64,000 nt of DNA from Erwinia piriflorinigrans CFBP 5888 (GCF_001050515.1 NZ_CAHS01000015.1:248001-312000); one strand, 5' to 3'. Positions 19,109-28,591 are shown, counted from the first letter of the stretch. Program-made: numbers and translations. Notes: generated from the letters alone by a model not told the origin.

Positions 19109-19432
19109 AACAGGCAAATACATAAATAAAACTCACGCCCGGTCATTTTCTGCCGCGATACCCTCTGTTGCCAGCCGGATAAATCTGGAGGGTTGCCGCC
19201 ACTGATGGCAACCCTCCCCCCTTCCGGCGCCAGCCTATTCTGCTGGCAAAGTTGTCAGCAATCAGCGCTGTATTTCTCGCCGCTTATACCTTCCAGCTAT
19301 TTGATAGTACCGATGATTATTTCTTTCGGCCAACGGCTTGCGTCAGGATAATTCAGCCATTCAGGCCCGCTTGTCAGATGCGCGTCGCAAAGTGCCTGCG
19401 CTGCGTGCACGTTAACCCGAAAAGGAAAGCTT
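19109..19432. other. Intergenic region after sapF
   Basis: No gene recognised. It holds a hairpin at 19187-19217 with perfect 11-bp arms (GGAGGGTTGCC/GGCAACCCTCC) and a 9-nt loop. No T-run follows, so it is a likely but unproven sapF terminator. In E. coli ycjD and fabI lie here; I see no trace of either. Confidence 0.6.
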
Positions 19433-20581
19433 ATGGAACAGCGCCGCTTTACCGGTAATAGCTGCTGGTATCACGAAACGCAGACCAGCCTGCCCGCACA
19501 GCGTGCACCGCTGGTTCCCGAAGCTGCAACAATTGAAGACCGTTTTCTGCTTGGTCTGGCCGAAAGAGTAGAGGGGGAAATCAAATCCATTTTGCAACAA
19601 AACCGCCCCGTTCTTCGGGCTTCCCAACATCTTTATCAGCTTCTCTTCCCTGCTCTGTTGCCCACAACGCTTAGCCACACGCTTACACTATACGATCGTC
19701 TTAGCAGCGCATTGACGGTAGCACAGGTCGCGGGCGTACAGCGCTTATGCAATCATTATGCCGCCAGACTTCATCCGTTGCCGGGGCCAGACTCCTCGCG
19801 AGAAAGCAATCATCGTCTGACGCAGATCACGGAATTTGCCCGTCAGCTTGCTACCCAGCCAACGTTAATTAATGCCGTCACGGTGCAGCGTTTGGATGAT
19901 GTTGGCCTGAGCGCACCCGATATTATCAGCATGAGTCAGGTTATCGGTTTTGTCAGTTATCAGGCGCGAGTGGTGGCGGGTATTCACGCCCTGCTGGCGC
20001 TACCGGTACGCTGGATGCCTGGCGTGAATGTGCCTCCCGATGCCGACAGCACTCTTTTCACCTCCATAGTCGACTGGCAACCCCTGATCACCCCGCTGGA
20101 AATGCGCTATGCCGCTCCCGATCAGCTGGATGCACTGGCTCACTGTCAGCCGCTCAACGAATTGCAGGTCGCTGCGCGACTGTTTGCACATGATGCAAGA
20201 ACACTGTCAGGATGGAGCCATCTGCTGGACAGCCTGGCCGACGAGCGCCATCACCCGCAGTTCGCCCTTGCCGCAGCAGTCACGGCACGTATTAACGGCA
20301 GTAGCATCTGCTTCAATCGTTATCCGGCAGGAACATTGCGTGAAGCATTAAAGGAGAGCGTCCAATGCGCATTAGGCGCTGCCGATAAGCAACAGCAGGC
20401 GGTCATTCAGTTCGCCGCCCATCTGACGCGGACACCGGAGCGCGTCGGCCAAGCGCATATTCAGCCGTTGAGGGAAGTGGGCCTGAACCTGACAGAAGTA
20501 TTCGGCATTATCCTGAGCGTGGCCGTGAGCAGCTGGTGCAACCGCCTGATGCAGGGGCTGGGAACCAGCAGTAACCATTAG
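19433..20581 (+). CDS. yciW: YciW-like carboxymuconolactone decarboxylase (CMD) domain protein
   Basis: A 382-residue protein with two AhpD/CMD-like helical regions. The first is around residues 65-200, with LPTTLSHTLTLYDRLSSALT, GVQRLCNHYAARL and DVGLSAPDIISMSQ; the second is around residues 265-375, ending WCNRLMQGLG. Each half carries a lone cysteine rather than the CxxC of active AhpD. The N terminus (MEQRRFTG..WYHETQ) and the place between sapF and rnb match E. coli YciW, reported to affect cysteine/methionine metabolism; the reaction is unsettled. AAAAGGA precedes the ATG by 7 nt. The gene is convergent with the LysR gene, only 1 bp apart. Confidence 0.75.
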   Translation: MEQRRFTGNSCWYHETQTSLPAQRAPLVPEAATIEDRFLLGLAERVEGEIKSILQQNRPVLRASQHLYQLLFPALLPTTLSHTLTLYDRLSSALTVAQVAGVQRLCNHYAARLHPLPGPDSSRESNHRLTQITEFARQLATQPTLINAVTVQRLDDVGLSAPDIISMSQVIGFVSYQARVVAGIHALLALPVRWMPGVNVPPDADSTLFTSIVDWQPLITPLEMRYAAPDQLDALAHCQPLNELQVAARLFAHDARTLSGWSHLLDSLADERHHPQFALAAAVTARINGSSICFNRYPAGTLREALKESVQCALGAADKQQQAVIQFAAHLTRTPERVGQAHIQPLREVGLNLTEVFGIILSVAVSSWCNRLMQGLGTSSNH

Positions 20582-21478
20582 CTAACTCATTAGACAACGG
20601 CGTACCTCATCAAAGAAATGCTGTGCCAGCGGTGTGGCACGCCCGGGTTCAGCAATCACTACGGCTCCCTGCCTTGACATCGGTGGTATCACCACGCGAC
20701 AGCGTTGCACATCGCTGGGCATCGGCTCTGACAGATGACCGACCGGTGAAATCAGGCAGCCAAGCCCAACCTGCACGCCTTGCAATAGCTGAAATACAGA
20801 GGTTGTTTCCAGCACCACGCGCAGAATGAGGCCCGCATCACGGAAATGGTTGTCAATGTAGCGACGAAAATAGCGCGTCGGTTCAGCGAGACACAGCGGC
20901 AGTCTGGCAATATCCACCAGTTCCAGTGAGGTCACACCCACTAACTGCGGAAAATAGTGTGGATGGTACAGCAGTTCCACCCCTCGATCCGCCAGCATCT
21001 CTGCCTGAAAATGCAGCTCGCGCAACGTTGCCGGTTCAAAAAAGCCGATTCCAGCATCGACAGTATGGCTGTTAAGTGCTTCGAGCAGCTGGTCGGCGCT
21101 AAGCACCGCGACACGATAGTCAAGCTGTGGATAGCGCTCAGTGACCGCTTTAAGAATGACCGGTAGAGAAATACTGCACTGCGGGACCACGCCGATACGC
21201 AGTGTACCACCGGCCCCATGTTTCAGTGATTCTACCTCCAGTTTAAGTCCCTGATAAACAGAAACTATCTCACGCGCCCATGACAAGACCCGCTCACCTT
21301 CCGGGGTGAAACCGTCAAAGTTGTTGCTACGGTTGATCAGCGACAGCCCTAATTCACGTTCAAGGTTTTTCAGACGCATTGAAAGCGTAGGCTGACTGAC
21401 AAAACTGGCCTCGGCGGCACGGCCAAAATGGCGTTCACGTTCCAGATTACAAAGGTAGATCAGTTGCTTAATATCCAT
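20582..21478 (-). CDS. LysR-family transcriptional regulator
   Basis: A 298-residue protein with the LysR layout: an N-terminal winged helix (FGRAAEASFVSQPTLSMRLKNLERELG, residues 18-44), then a two-lobed effector domain (LRIGVVPQCSISLPVILKAV onwards). It is divergent from the YdeP-like oxidoreductase gene with about 306 bp between starts, so that gene is its likely target. The effector is unknown. I do not assign a symbol. Confidence 0.88.
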   Translation of the reverse strand: MDIKQLIYLCNLERERHFGRAAEASFVSQPTLSMRLKNLERELGLSLINRSNNFDGFTPEGERVLSWAREIVSVYQGLKLEVESLKHGAGGTLRIGVVPQCSISLPVILKAVTERYPQLDYRVAVLSADQLLEALNSHTVDAGIGFFEPATLRELHFQAEMLADRGVELLYHPHYFPQLVGVTSLELVDIARLPLCLAEPTRYFRRYIDNHFRDAGLILRVVLETTSVFQLLQGVQVGLGCLISPVGHLSEPMPSDVQRCRVVIPPMSRQGAVVIAEPGRATPLAQHFFDEVRRCLMS

Positions 21479-21784
21479 AGGAATTCTATTTCAGTCAGTC
21501 AAGTAAGCTTCCCGGTGACGCCATCAGGTGACAATTCGCGCCGTCTTTACCAGGGAGGAACACAAATTATGCGCACGTCATCCAGTATACCCAACGCGGT
21601 TGAAGCGAAGAGCTAATTTGCTGATGATGAATCCGTACAACTTGCTGTTTTTCCCAATTGCGTGATAAACGCGACTTATCGCACCATCTTCGCAATCAAT
21701 TAGACAATGTCCCTCTTTCGCCGCAGACTTGCAAAAAAGAGCGCTATAATTTTTAACAAAAAATCAATATAAGCCTGCGAGATT
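21479..21784. other. Divergent regulatory region between the LysR gene and the oxidoreductase gene
   Basis: No gene seen. It must hold both promoters and probably LysR-type sites, but I could not pick out a clear T-N11-A operator. The stretch just before 21785 is AT-rich. Confidence 0.4.
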
Positions 21785-24091
21785 ATGAAATTTAAACAAG
21801 CCATTAAGCCATACCAGGCCGCTGCGGGCGGCTGGGGTTCGCTGGAAGCTACCACCCGTTTCGTCTTCGACAGCAAAGAAGTGTTAAAAAACATGCGCAA
21901 TCTAATGCGCATGAATAAGGCAAAAGGCTTTGACTGCCCCGGTTGTGCATGGGGTGATGATAATAAAAGTACTTTCAGCTTCTGCGAAAACGGCGCGAAA
22001 GCGGTGACATGGGAAGCCACTCGTCGCCACATCGGTGCTGAATTTTTTGCGCAGCACAGCGTATCGGCTCTCTATCAACAAAGCGACTATTTCCTCGAGT
22101 ATCAGGGTCGCCTTACCGAACCCCTGCGTTATAACCGCGCGACCGATCGCTATGAGCCGATTGACTGGGAAGAGGCATTCGCACTCATCGCGTCTCATAT
22201 TAACGCGATGGACAATCCTGACCAGATGGAGCTTTACACCTCCGGCCGTGCCAGTAATGAAGCATCATGGCTGTATCAGCTGTTTGGCCGCATGAACGGC
22301 AGCAATAACTTCCCTGACTGTTCCAATATGTGTCACGAGGCCAGCGGCACGGGCCTGAAACGCAGTATCGGCGTGGGCAAAGGGACGATTCGTCTTGATG
22401 ATTTCGACCATGCCAATGCCATTTTTGTCTTCGGTCAGAACCCCGGAACAAACCACCCTCGTATGCTGCACAGCCTGCGCCATGCCGCCGATCATGGCGC
22501 AAAAATCGTCGCCTTTAACACCCTGCGCGAACGTGGGCTTGAGCGTTTCGCCGATCCACAAAAGCCGCTTGAAGTGGTAACGAGCAAATCGGGTACCATC
22601 AGTTCGAGTTATTACCAGCCGAATTTGGGTGGGGATATGGCGGCAGTGCGCGGCATGGTTAAAGTGTTGGCTGAAAACCATCGTGCACGTATCGCGAAGG
22701 GTGAACAGGGTCTTTTTGATGAAGCCTTTATCCAGGCCAATACGGAAGGAGTCAGTGCCTATCTTGCGATGGTCGATGCCACCGGCTGGCCGCAAATTGT
22801 TAAACAGTCCGGTCTGAGTGAACAGCAGATCCGTGAAGCGGCGGCAATTTATCAGAGCGCGGATCGGGTCATTTGTACCTGGGCAATGGGCATTACCCAG
22901 CATAAGCATTCCGTAGATACCGTGCGCGAAATCGTTAACCTACAGCTACTGTTTGGCCAATTGGGCAAAAAAGGGGCCGGCCTGTGTCCCGTTCGAGGTC
23001 ACAGTAATGTGCAGGGTAATCGCACGATGGGGATTGACGAAAAGCCCTCTAAGGCGTTTCTTGACAGTCTGGCAGAACACTTTGCTTTCACCCCACCGCG
23101 TGAAATCGGTCACAACACCGTCCAGGCGCTGGAGGCCATGCTACGTGATGAGATCAAAGTTCTGATCGCGCTTGGCGGCAATCTTGCGGCAGCCGCACCT
23201 GACAGCCCGCGCACTGAAGAAGCGCTAAAGCGCTGTGGCCTTACGGTACAAATCAGTACCAAGCTGAATCGCAGCCACCTTTGCCCCGGTAGTCTGGATG
23301 CCCTTATCCTGCCGACGCTCGGACGTACAGAACAGGATATTCAGGCCAGCGGACCGCAGTTTATCACCGTTGAAGACTCTTTCAGCATGGTACATGCATC
23401 AGAAGGCGTCGGTAAGCCCATCGCCACGACCCAGCGTTCTGAAACCTGGATTGTGGCCGGAATTGCTCATGCGGTTCTGGGCAGCGAGAAAGTGGATTGG
23501 CTCGGACTGGCGGATGATTACAATAAAATCCGCGATCATATTGCCGCGACCATCCCAGGCTTTAACGATTTTAATGCCCGCTGCGATATTAAAGGCGGTT
23601 TCTATCTGGGCAATGCCGCCGCCGAGCTGCGTTTTAATACCCTTAATGAAAAAGCGCAGTTTAGCGCGGCGGCCCTGCCCGAGACGCTTTTCCCACAGCT
23701 GGATGTTGAAGTCCCCTTCACTCTGCAAACCCTGCGTTCACACGATCAATACAACACCACCATCTACGGGCTGGACGATCGCTATCGCGGTGTCTATGGC
23801 CAGCGAGAAGTGCTGTTTATCAATCCCGAAGATTTAGCGAAACTGGGTTATGCCGCTGGCGATGATGTCGACATTGAAACCCTGTGGAATGATGGGATTA
23901 CCCGCAAGGTAAGCGGCTTTAAGTTGGTTCCTTATGCTATTCCGCGCGGAAATCTTGCCGCCTATTATCCGGAGACGAACCCGCTGGTTCCTCTTTCCAG
24001 CTTTGGCGATGACAGCGGTACGCCGACGTCAAAATCGATTCCGGTTAAAATCACCCTGTCGCCTGCAATAAACGGGCTACGCATCGCCTGA
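21785..24091 (+). CDS. YdeP/FdhF-family molybdopterin oxidoreductase
   Basis: A 768-residue molybdopterin oxidoreductase, similar in length to E. coli YdeP (about 759). The N terminus has Cys51 and Cys54 in FDCPGCAWGD, and the molybdopterin-binding core follows (MELYTSGRASNEA, FGQNPGTNHPRMLHSL, RGHSNVQGNRTMGI). The C-terminal dinucleotide-binding domain contains YNTTIYGLDDRYRG and SFGDDSGTPTSKSIPV. Formate dehydrogenase alpha-like, but the substrate is unknown; YdeP is tied to acid resistance in E. coli. No electron-transfer subunit gene is next to it. It stands between the LysR gene and rnb, where E. coli has none of these. Confidence 0.85.
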   Translation: MKFKQAIKPYQAAAGGWGSLEATTRFVFDSKEVLKNMRNLMRMNKAKGFDCPGCAWGDDNKSTFSFCENGAKAVTWEATRRHIGAEFFAQHSVSALYQQSDYFLEYQGRLTEPLRYNRATDRYEPIDWEEAFALIASHINAMDNPDQMELYTSGRASNEASWLYQLFGRMNGSNNFPDCSNMCHEASGTGLKRSIGVGKGTIRLDDFDHANAIFVFGQNPGTNHPRMLHSLRHAADHGAKIVAFNTLRERGLERFADPQKPLEVVTSKSGTISSSYYQPNLGGDMAAVRGMVKVLAENHRARIAKGEQGLFDEAFIQANTEGVSAYLAMVDATGWPQIVKQSGLSEQQIREAAAIYQSADRVICTWAMGITQHKHSVDTVREIVNLQLLFGQLGKKGAGLCPVRGHSNVQGNRTMGIDEKPSKAFLDSLAEHFAFTPPREIGHNTVQALEAMLRDEIKVLIALGGNLAAAAPDSPRTEEALKRCGLTVQISTKLNRSHLCPGSLDALILPTLGRTEQDIQASGPQFITVEDSFSMVHASEGVGKPIATTQRSETWIVAGIAHAVLGSEKVDWLGLADDYNKIRDHIAATIPGFNDFNARCDIKGGFYLGNAAAELRFNTLNEKAQFSAAALPETLFPQLDVEVPFTLQTLRSHDQYNTTIYGLDDRYRGVYGQREVLFINPEDLAKLGYAAGDDVDIETLWNDGITRKVSGFKLVPYAIPRGNLAAYYPETNPLVPLSSFGDDSGTPTSKSIPVKITLSPAINGLRIA

Positions 24092-24175
24092 TCATGCAGG
24101 GCTTTTTACTTGCCGTGGAGCGGTTAATCGCGTAAAACTGTCTGCCGCTCTTAGGCCACGAAAATTGTTGAAATT

Positions 24176-26116
24176 ATGTTCCAGGATAACCCGCTGCTCG
24201 CGCAGCTCAAAGAGAAGCTCCATTCCCAAACGCCGCGCGTTGAGGGTGTGGTAAAAGGTACTGAAAAAGGTTTCGGCTTCCTGGAAGTCGATGCGCAGAA
24301 AAGTTACTTTATTCCCCCTCCGTTCATGAAAAAAGTCATGCACGGTGACCGTGTAAGTGCGGTTATTCAAAGTGATAAGGATCGTGAAGTTGCCGATCCG
24401 GAAACGCTGATTGAACCGTTCCTGACGCGGTTTGTCGGCCGTGTGCAGAAGAAAGACGACCGCCTGTCGATTATTCCCGATCATCCTTTGCTGAAAGATG
24501 CCATTCAATGCCGCTCCGAGCGTAATGTGAAGCATGACTTTCAGGCTGGCGACTGGGCGGTTGCTGAAATGCGCCGTCATCCGCTGAAAGGCGATCGCAC
24601 CTTTTATGCCGAGTTGACCGAATTTATTACCACAGCGGAAGACCACCTGGCTCCGTGGTGGGTTACGTTGTCGCGCCATAATCTGGAGCGCGAAGCGCCG
24701 GATGTGGCGACGCCACAAGAGATGCTGGATGAGCAGCTGGAGCGTGAAGACCTCACTTCTCTGCCGTTTGTCACTATCGACAGCGCCAGTACCGAAGATA
24801 TGGACGATGCGCTGTTTGTGGAAGATGCTGGCAACGGCATGCTGAAACTGATCGTCGCCATCGCTGACCCTACCGCCTATGTGCCGGTAGGCAGCAAGCT
24901 GGATGCCGCTGCGGCTGAGCGTTCTTTCACCAATTACCTGCCCGGCTTCAATATCCCGATGCTGCCACGCCAGCTGTCGGATGATATCTGTTCACTGCGC
25001 CCGCATGAACGCCGTCCGGTACTGGCTTGCCGCATCACCATTACCGCAGATGGTACACCAGACGATGTCCAGTTCTTCGCCGCATGGATCCAATCACATT
25101 GCAAACTGGCGTATGACAACGTTTCCGACTGGCTGGAAAACGATGAAGCAAGTGCCTGGCAGCCTGAAGATGAGGCAATTGCCCATCAGATCCGCCTGCT
25201 GAATCGCCTTTGCCTCGCGCGCAGCGAGTGGCGGCAGTCGCACGCCCTGGTGTTCAAAGATCGTCCTGACTTCCGCTTCCTGCTGGGTGAGAAAGGCGAA
25301 GTGCTGGATATCATTGCCGAACATCGCCGTATTGCTAACCGCATCGTTGAAGAAGCTATGATCCTCGCCAACATTTGTGCTGCCAGCGTGCTGCGCGACA
25401 AGCTGGGCTTTGGTATCTATAACGTCCACCTCGGTTTCGACGAAGTGAATGCCGAGCAGGCTGCCGCCGTGCTGGCTAATCACGGCGTCACCGCTGACCC
25501 GCTGGCGATTGCCACGCTGGAGGGTTTCCGCCATCTGCGTCGTGAGCTTGATGCCCAGCCGACTCAGTTCCTTGACAGCCGTATTCGCCGCTTCCAGTCC
25601 TTTGCCGAAGTCAGCACCACGCCAGGCCCGCATTTTGGTCTCGGCCTTGAGGCATATGCGACATGGACTTCTCCGATCCGTAAGTATGGCGACATGGTTA
25701 ACCACCGCCTGCTGAAAGCCATTATCAAAGGCGAACAGTGTGCGCGTCCTGCCGATGAACTGACGCTGAAGATGGCTGAACGCCGTCGTCAGAACCGTAT
25801 GGCGGAGCGCGATGTCGGCGACTGGCTATATTCACGTTTCCTGCAGCAAGCGGCCGGTAGCGAACAGCGTTTCAGTGCTGAAGTGATCGACGTTTCCCGT
25901 GGCGGTATGCGTGTCCGCCTTCAGGAAAACGGCGCCGTGGCCTTTATTCCAGCCCCATTTATTCATGCCGTGCGTGATGAGATGGTGTGCAGTAATGAAA
26001 ATGGCAGCGTTCAAATCAAAGGTGAGGTGGCGTATCGCGTGACTGACCTGATTGAGGTGACCATTGCTGAAGTACGCATGGAAACCCGCAGTATCGTGGC
26101 ACGTCCTGTAGCCTGA
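24176..26116 (+). CDS. rnb: Exoribonuclease II
   Basis: A 646-residue RNase II (E. coli 644). It has N-terminal cold-shock domains ([20 protein letters not shown]), an RNB catalytic domain with the acidic cluster [15 protein letters not shown] near residue 200, and a C-terminal S1 domain ([21 protein letters not shown]). It degrades single-stranded RNA 3' to 5' in the cytoplasm. The ATG at 24176 gives the family start [12 protein letters not shown]. Followed by a strong hairpin. Confidence 0.97.
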   Translation: MFQDNPLLAQLKEKLHSQTPRVEGVVKGTEKGFGFLEVDAQKSYFIPPPFMKKVMHGDRVSAVIQSDKDREVADPETLIEPFLTRFVGRVQKKDDRLSIIPDHPLLKDAIQCRSERNVKHDFQAGDWAVAEMRRHPLKGDRTFYAELTEFITTAEDHLAPWWVTLSRHNLEREAPDVATPQEMLDEQLEREDLTSLPFVTIDSASTEDMDDALFVEDAGNGMLKLIVAIADPTAYVPVGSKLDAAAAERSFTNYLPGFNIPMLPRQLSDDICSLRPHERRPVLACRITITADGTPDDVQFFAAWIQSHCKLAYDNVSDWLENDEASAWQPEDEAIAHQIRLLNRLCLARSEWRQSHALVFKDRPDFRFLLGEKGEVLDIIAEHRRIANRIVEEAMILANICAASVLRDKLGFGIYNVHLGFDEVNAEQAAAVLANHGVTADPLAIATLEGFRHLRRELDAQPTQFLDSRIRRFQSFAEVSTTPGPHFGLGLEAYATWTSPIRKYGDMVNHRLLKAIIKGEQCARPADELTLKMAERRRQNRMAERDVGDWLYSRFLQQAAGSEQRFSAEVIDVSRGGMRVRLQENGAVAFIPAPFIHAVRDEMVCSNENGSVQIKGEVAYRVTDLIEVTIAEVRMETRSIVARPVA

Positions 26117-26121
26117 TAGCC

Positions 26122-26153
26122 TCAGGCGGGATAGTTTTTACTGTCCCGCCTGA
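26122..26153 (+). terminator. rnb terminator
   Basis: A 13-pair stem (TCAGGCGGGATAG/CTGTCCCGCCTGA, one G-T pair) with loop TTTTTA, 5 nt after the rnb stop; ATATTTC follows. It may serve the convergent epimerase gene as well. Confidence 0.75.
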
Positions 26154-26180
26154 ATATTTCCGACCGGTTCGCCACGGCGG

Positions 26181-26879
26181 TTAATTTTGACCGTACCACG
26201 CATTCTTTCCGTGTTTACGCTGATGATGTTTATCCAGCAGCGCCTGATTAATCGCCGGAAGACCGGGCGTCAAATGCTGACTGAATATCCCCATGTAGGC
26301 CACCTCTTCCAAAACCACCGCACTCTGCACCGCTTCCTCTGCACTACGTCCCCAGGTAAATGGCCCGTGAGCGTTAACCAGAATTGCCGGGACTGATAAC
26401 GGATCAATGCCGCGCTGCCGCAGTGTTTCAATGATGACCTGTCCGGTTTGCCATTCGTAGCCATCGACTATCTCATCATCACGCATTCGGCGTGTACAGG
26501 GGATGCCGCCGTAAAAGTCATCGGCATGGGTGGTGCCCCATGCCGGAAGATCTTTTCCAGCCTGCGCCCAGATAGTGGCGTGCCGCGAATGGGTATGCAC
26601 AACCCCGCCAATCTCAGGCCAGGCAAGATAGAGTGCGCGATGGGTTGCCGTGTCGGAAGACGGCCGCTTACTGCCTTCTATCACCTCCCCGCTCCCCAAC
26701 GCCACCACCACCATATCGTCACGCTGCATCGTCTCATAACTCATCCCGGAAGGTTTAATCACCATTAACCCTTGCTGCCTATCTATCGCACTCACATTGC
26801 CCCAGGTAAAGGTGACAAGACCGTGGCGCGGCAAGGCCAGATTCGCTTCCAGTACCTGCTGTTTTAGTTGTTCCAGCAT
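26181..26879 (-). CDS. L-ribulose-5-phosphate 4-epimerase family (class II aldolase fold)
   Basis: A 232-residue protein, the length of AraD/SgbE/UlaF. It shows the phosphate-binding and zinc motifs of the family: [38 protein letters not shown] (His pair) and a further NAHGPFTWG. These enzymes interconvert L-ribulose-5-phosphate and D-xylulose-5-phosphate. I chose the ATG at 26879 because GGAGA lies 7 nt upstream and the start [14 protein letters not shown] fits the family; the frame opens 30 nt earlier. No kinase, isomerase or transporter is adjacent, so the sugar pathway is not known. Confidence 0.88.
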   Translation of the reverse strand: MLEQLKQQVLEANLALPRHGLVTFTWGNVSAIDRQQGLMVIKPSGMSYETMQRDDMVVVALGSGEVIEGSKRPSSDTATHRALYLAWPEIGGVVHTHSRHATIWAQAGKDLPAWGTTHADDFYGGIPCTRRMRDDEIVDGYEWQTGQVIIETLRQRGIDPLSVPAILVNAHGPFTWGRSAEEAVQSAVVLEEVAYMGIFSQHLTPGLPAINQALLDKHHQRKHGKNAWYGQN

Positions 26880-27139
26880 GATGTTCTCTCCGTTATGACA
26901 TCCGGTCATTGTCGATGGCGTAAGGCCGATCGGGTATGGAGAGATTGGCTGGATCGCGGCAATTTCCCGCTGACAACGGCTGTAGGAGCATTCCCATACC
27001 GATCCCTAAAGGATAAGAATACGCGGCAGGGTTTAAGCGCTGTCCAGAAGTTTGCTGGCAATCGCATCATCAAAGCAATTCGGTTCGATTGCAGGTAAGC
27101 CGGTCAAAAAAAATCTTCATTCAGTAAGCTATGCTTTAA

Positions 27140-27307
27140 GCATCTATTATCGGCAGTCTGGCAACCTTGCTATGGCTGCACGTTCTGTCGCAAAAAAATA
27201 TCAAAATCACCTGGGGATACTATTTCCGGGTGGGCATTGTCATGACAATCCCCGTGCTGTTTGTCACGCTGGTAGCACTGGCGTTTCGTCTGTCTTTCAG
27301 TTTGTGA
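27140..27307 (+). pseudogene. arsB: Remnant of arsB (arsenite efflux pump), C-terminal end only
   Basis: The frame 27140-27307 reads [15 protein letters not shown], then [20 protein letters not shown], ending LAFRLSFSL and a stop. This is the last 55 or so residues of ArsB, the membrane arsenite pump. A TAA at 27137 and no recognisable ArsB sequence upstream show that the rest is gone. It ends 12 nt before arsC, the normal arsB-arsC spacing. Confidence 0.75.
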
Positions 27308-27319
27308 TGAGGTACTGAT

Positions 27320-27745
27320 ATGAGCAACATTACGATTTACCACAACCCGGCCTGCGGCACGTCACGTAATACCCTTGAAATGATCCGCAACAGCGGCGCT
27401 GAGCCAGCCATAATCTATTACCTTGATATCCCTCCGTCGCGCGATGAACTGGTAAAACTTATTGCGGATATGGGTATTTCGGTACGTGCGCTGTTGCGTA
27501 AAAATGTTGAACCCTATGAAAACCTGGGGCTTGCGGAAGACCGGTTTACTGACGAGGAGTTAATCGACTTTATGTTGCAGCATCCTGTTCTGATCAATCG
27601 TCCCATTGTGGTGACGCCGCTGGGTACCCGGCTATGCCGACCTTCTGAAGTGGTGCTGGATATCCTTCCCGATGCACAGAAAAACCCGTTCACGAAAGAG
27701 GACGGTGAGAAGGTGGTTGATGAAAAAGGTAACAGGATGAGATAA
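27320..27745 (+). CDS. arsC: Glutaredoxin-dependent arsenate reductase
   Basis: A 141-residue ArsC (E. coli plasmid R773 type, 141). The catalytic Cys12 stands in HNPACGTSRNT, and RPIVVTPLGTRLCRP is the arsenate-binding arginine segment. It reduces arsenate to arsenite with glutathione and glutaredoxin. The gene looks intact, but its partner arsB is only a fragment, so arsenite export must rest on another pump. ATG preceded by GAGG at 9 nt. Confidence 0.93.
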   Translation: MSNITIYHNPACGTSRNTLEMIRNSGAEPAIIYYLDIPPSRDELVKLIADMGISVRALLRKNVEPYENLGLAEDRFTDEELIDFMLQHPVLINRPIVVTPLGTRLCRPSEVVLDILPDAQKNPFTKEDGEKVVDEKGNRMR

Positions 27746-27776
27746 ACGACGAGGGGAGAGGTCACTCGCCGTTTTT
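27744..27776 (+). terminator. Probable arsC terminator
   Basis: AAACGACGAG pairs with CTCGCCGTTT at 9 of 10 positions, just at the arsC stop, followed by a short T stretch. Confidence 0.55.
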
Positions 27777-28048
27777 ACTGATGAAATACAGTGCTAACGC
27801 AAAATCAAAAGCAGTTGTCGCGTATTTCAGCATTCCAGAGGTATGGCTACCGATAAAAAATTGCCGCACCCTGTAATGGCCGTAGGCCCCCTCTCTATCG
27901 GCCCCCTACAAGATCCCACTGCATGATTAGCGCTGAATTTTACGTTTCAGTGACGGAGATCACCAAAGGATGGCGGCGCAGAAAGCCTGCTAAACAGTGC
28001 GTATTCTATACTGAAAGATAGATTCACCGTTGATCAGAGGAATACTTT
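27777..28048 (+). promoter_or_regulatory. osmB upstream region with a sigma-S-like -10 element
   Basis: No gene seen. CTATACT at 28006-28012 equals the sigma-S (RpoS) -10 consensus, 37 nt before the osmB ATG. osmB of E. coli is induced by osmotic stress and stationary phase, so this is the likely promoter. I could not find a clear RcsB box. Confidence 0.55.
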
Positions 28049-28264
28049 ATGTTAATTAGCGCAAAACGTCTTACCGCCGCCATGTTAGCAGCAACCTTAA
28101 TACTCTCCCTGGGGGCATGCTCAAACTGGTCCAAGCGGGATCGTAACACGGCGATTGGAGCCGGTGCAGGGGCCATCGGAGGCTCCATTTTGACAAATGG
28201 AAGCGGCCTGGGAACCATTGGCGGAGCGGCTGTTGGTGGCATTATCGGCCATCAAATTCATTAG
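28049..28264 (+). CDS. osmB: Osmotically inducible lipoprotein B
   Basis: A 71-residue lipoprotein (E. coli 72). The lipobox LGAC puts the lipidated cysteine at position 24. The mature part SNWSKRDRNTAIGAGAGAIGG and GTIGGAAVGGIIGHQ is a glycine-zipper motif, nearly identical to OsmB. Outer-membrane lipoprotein made under osmotic stress; exact role unknown. The ATG has GAGGAA about 9 nt upstream. Confidence 0.94.
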   Translation: MLISAKRLTAAMLAATLILSLGACSNWSKRDRNTAIGAGAGAIGGSILTNGSGLGTIGGAAVGGIIGHQIH

Positions 28265-28346
28265 CAACATAAATGAAATGAATGCGAGAAAATACTTATG
28301 CAACTTTGAAAAGATTAGAAAATATGAAGTTAAATACTGTCAAGAA

Positions 28347-28366
28347 GGGGCATTTTGCAATGCCCC
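28347..28366 (-). terminator. Hairpin after the small exported peptide gene
   Basis: GGGGCATT/AATGCCCC arms with loop TTGC, 10 nt past the stop of the minus-strand small gene. The T stretch is short (TTCTT). It could also serve osmB from the other side. Confidence 0.55.
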
Positions 28367-28376
28367 ATTCGTGAGT

Positions 28377-28508
28377 TTAAGGGTGAACCCCTACATCCCC
28401 AACATCAATGCACGTACCACCCTCAAAACAGATGATTACAGCGCTTGCCGTCATTGAATAACTGCCAGCGAAAGACAGTATGGCCAAGAGCATTAGCATT
28501 TTTTTCAT
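28377..28508 (-). CDS. Unrecognised 43-residue exported peptide with two cysteines
   Basis: A frame too short for usual gene finders. The first 23 residues are a textbook signal peptide: MKK, hydrophobic MLMLLAILSFAG, cut after TASA. The 20-residue mature peptide has Cys27 and Cys33 (CFEGGTC) and ends DVGVHP, so a six-residue spacing disulfide loop is possible. A hairpin follows 10 nt after the stop. The ribosome site is modest (AGAGAT at about 8 nt). It lies convergent with osmB. I recognise no family and give no function. The signal peptide and terminator make a real gene likely. Confidence 0.55.
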   Translation of the reverse strand: MKKMLMLLAILSFAGSYSMTASAVIICFEGGTCIDVGDVGVHP

Positions 28509-28591
28509 AAGTAATTATCTCTTTTATATTTTAGTATTACAGCAGGTGTAATACACTATATTTAATTACTCACGTTAATCAATAAATAATA

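Noticed and set aside
19252..19458. A 68-residue plus-strand frame before yciW
   Set aside because: It runs into the yciW start, has no ribosome site and shows no recognisable sequence.
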